This document shows, piece by piece, positions 5,262 to 5,312 of a stretch of DNA of 5,312 nucleotides (positions are counted from its first letter, which is position 1; every line of letters begins with the position of its first letter). The translations under genes were made by a program, and so were the position numbers. Origin of the DNA: Acidobacteriota bacterium (GTDB lineage Bacteria > Acidobacteriota > UBA4820 > DSQY01); assembly GCA_022759065.1 (NCBI GenBank), contig JAEMPZ010000015.1, forward strand, positions 1 through 5,312. The letters are read 5' to 3'. The notes beneath the pieces are model-generated. The model saw nothing but the letters and a program-made list of their open reading frames with translations, did no database searches and was not told the DNA's origin.

Positions 5262-5312
5262 TCACATCCTCTCAACGGCCATCGCAACGCCGTTGCCTCC
5301 CCCGAGGCACAA
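5262..5312 (-). CDS. Thiolase (acetyl-CoA acetyltransferase family), C-terminal end only
   Basis: Only the last 16 codons and the TGA stop lie in the window; the gene continues past the right edge. The peptide LCLGGGNGVAMAVERM matches the C-terminal signature of thiolases (C-x-G-G-G-x-G), which contains the second active-site cysteine that acts as acid/base in Claisen condensation or thiolysis of acyl-CoAs. Whether it is a biosynthetic acetyl-CoA acetyltransferase or a beta-oxidation 3-ketoacyl-CoA thiolase cannot be told from this piece. It runs toward cutA and stops 81 bp from it, with the heptad hairpin between. Confidence 0.85.
   Translation of the reverse strand: MCLGGGNGVAMAVERM

Overview
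This is a GC-rich bacterial window with three complete housekeeping genes and the last codons of a fourth: lpxC (minus), glnE (minus), cutA (plus) and the extreme C-terminus of a thiolase (minus, running off the right edge). LpxC makes lipid A, so the host is Gram-negative with an outer membrane. LpxC and a two-domain GlnE, together with the thiolase tail and the style of the intergenic repeats, suggest a proteobacterium-like lineage, perhaps deltaproteobacterial (Desulfobacterota). That placement is inference from family knowledge, not proof.

Layout. 1-192 is gene-free: short pyrimidine-rich tandem repeats, then a clear intrinsic terminator (134-159) for the leftward lpxC. lpxC (193-1089) starts at a GTG with a good Shine-Dalgarno, not at the far end of its open frame. 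About 395 bp with no recognisable gene follows (1090-1483), holding a possible sigma-54 promoter close to lpxC. A heptamer repeat array (1484-1518) overlaps the 3' end of glnE (1506-4394), a bifunctional glutamine synthetase adenylyltransferase/deadenylase whose C-terminal domain has lost some usual residues. The divergent glnE-cutA spacer (4395-4820) is dominated by a 232-bp imperfect nested palindrome built of 7-bp units. cutA (4821-5180) follows, with a sigma-70-like promoter and a strong ribosome binding site. cutA and the thiolase converge on a spacer that is mostly another heptad-built hairpin (5191-5252).

The genes do not form one pathway or operon: lipid A synthesis, control of nitrogen assimilation, divalent-metal tolerance and acyl-CoA metabolism are independent jobs. 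The unusual content lies between the genes. Each intergenic region carries degenerate tandem repeats, mostly with strict 7-bp period. In two regions, arrays on one side are matched in mirrored order by complementary arrays on the other, giving long imperfect hairpins that keep the 7-bp register. One sits between divergent genes and one between convergent genes, so a simple terminator role cannot explain both.
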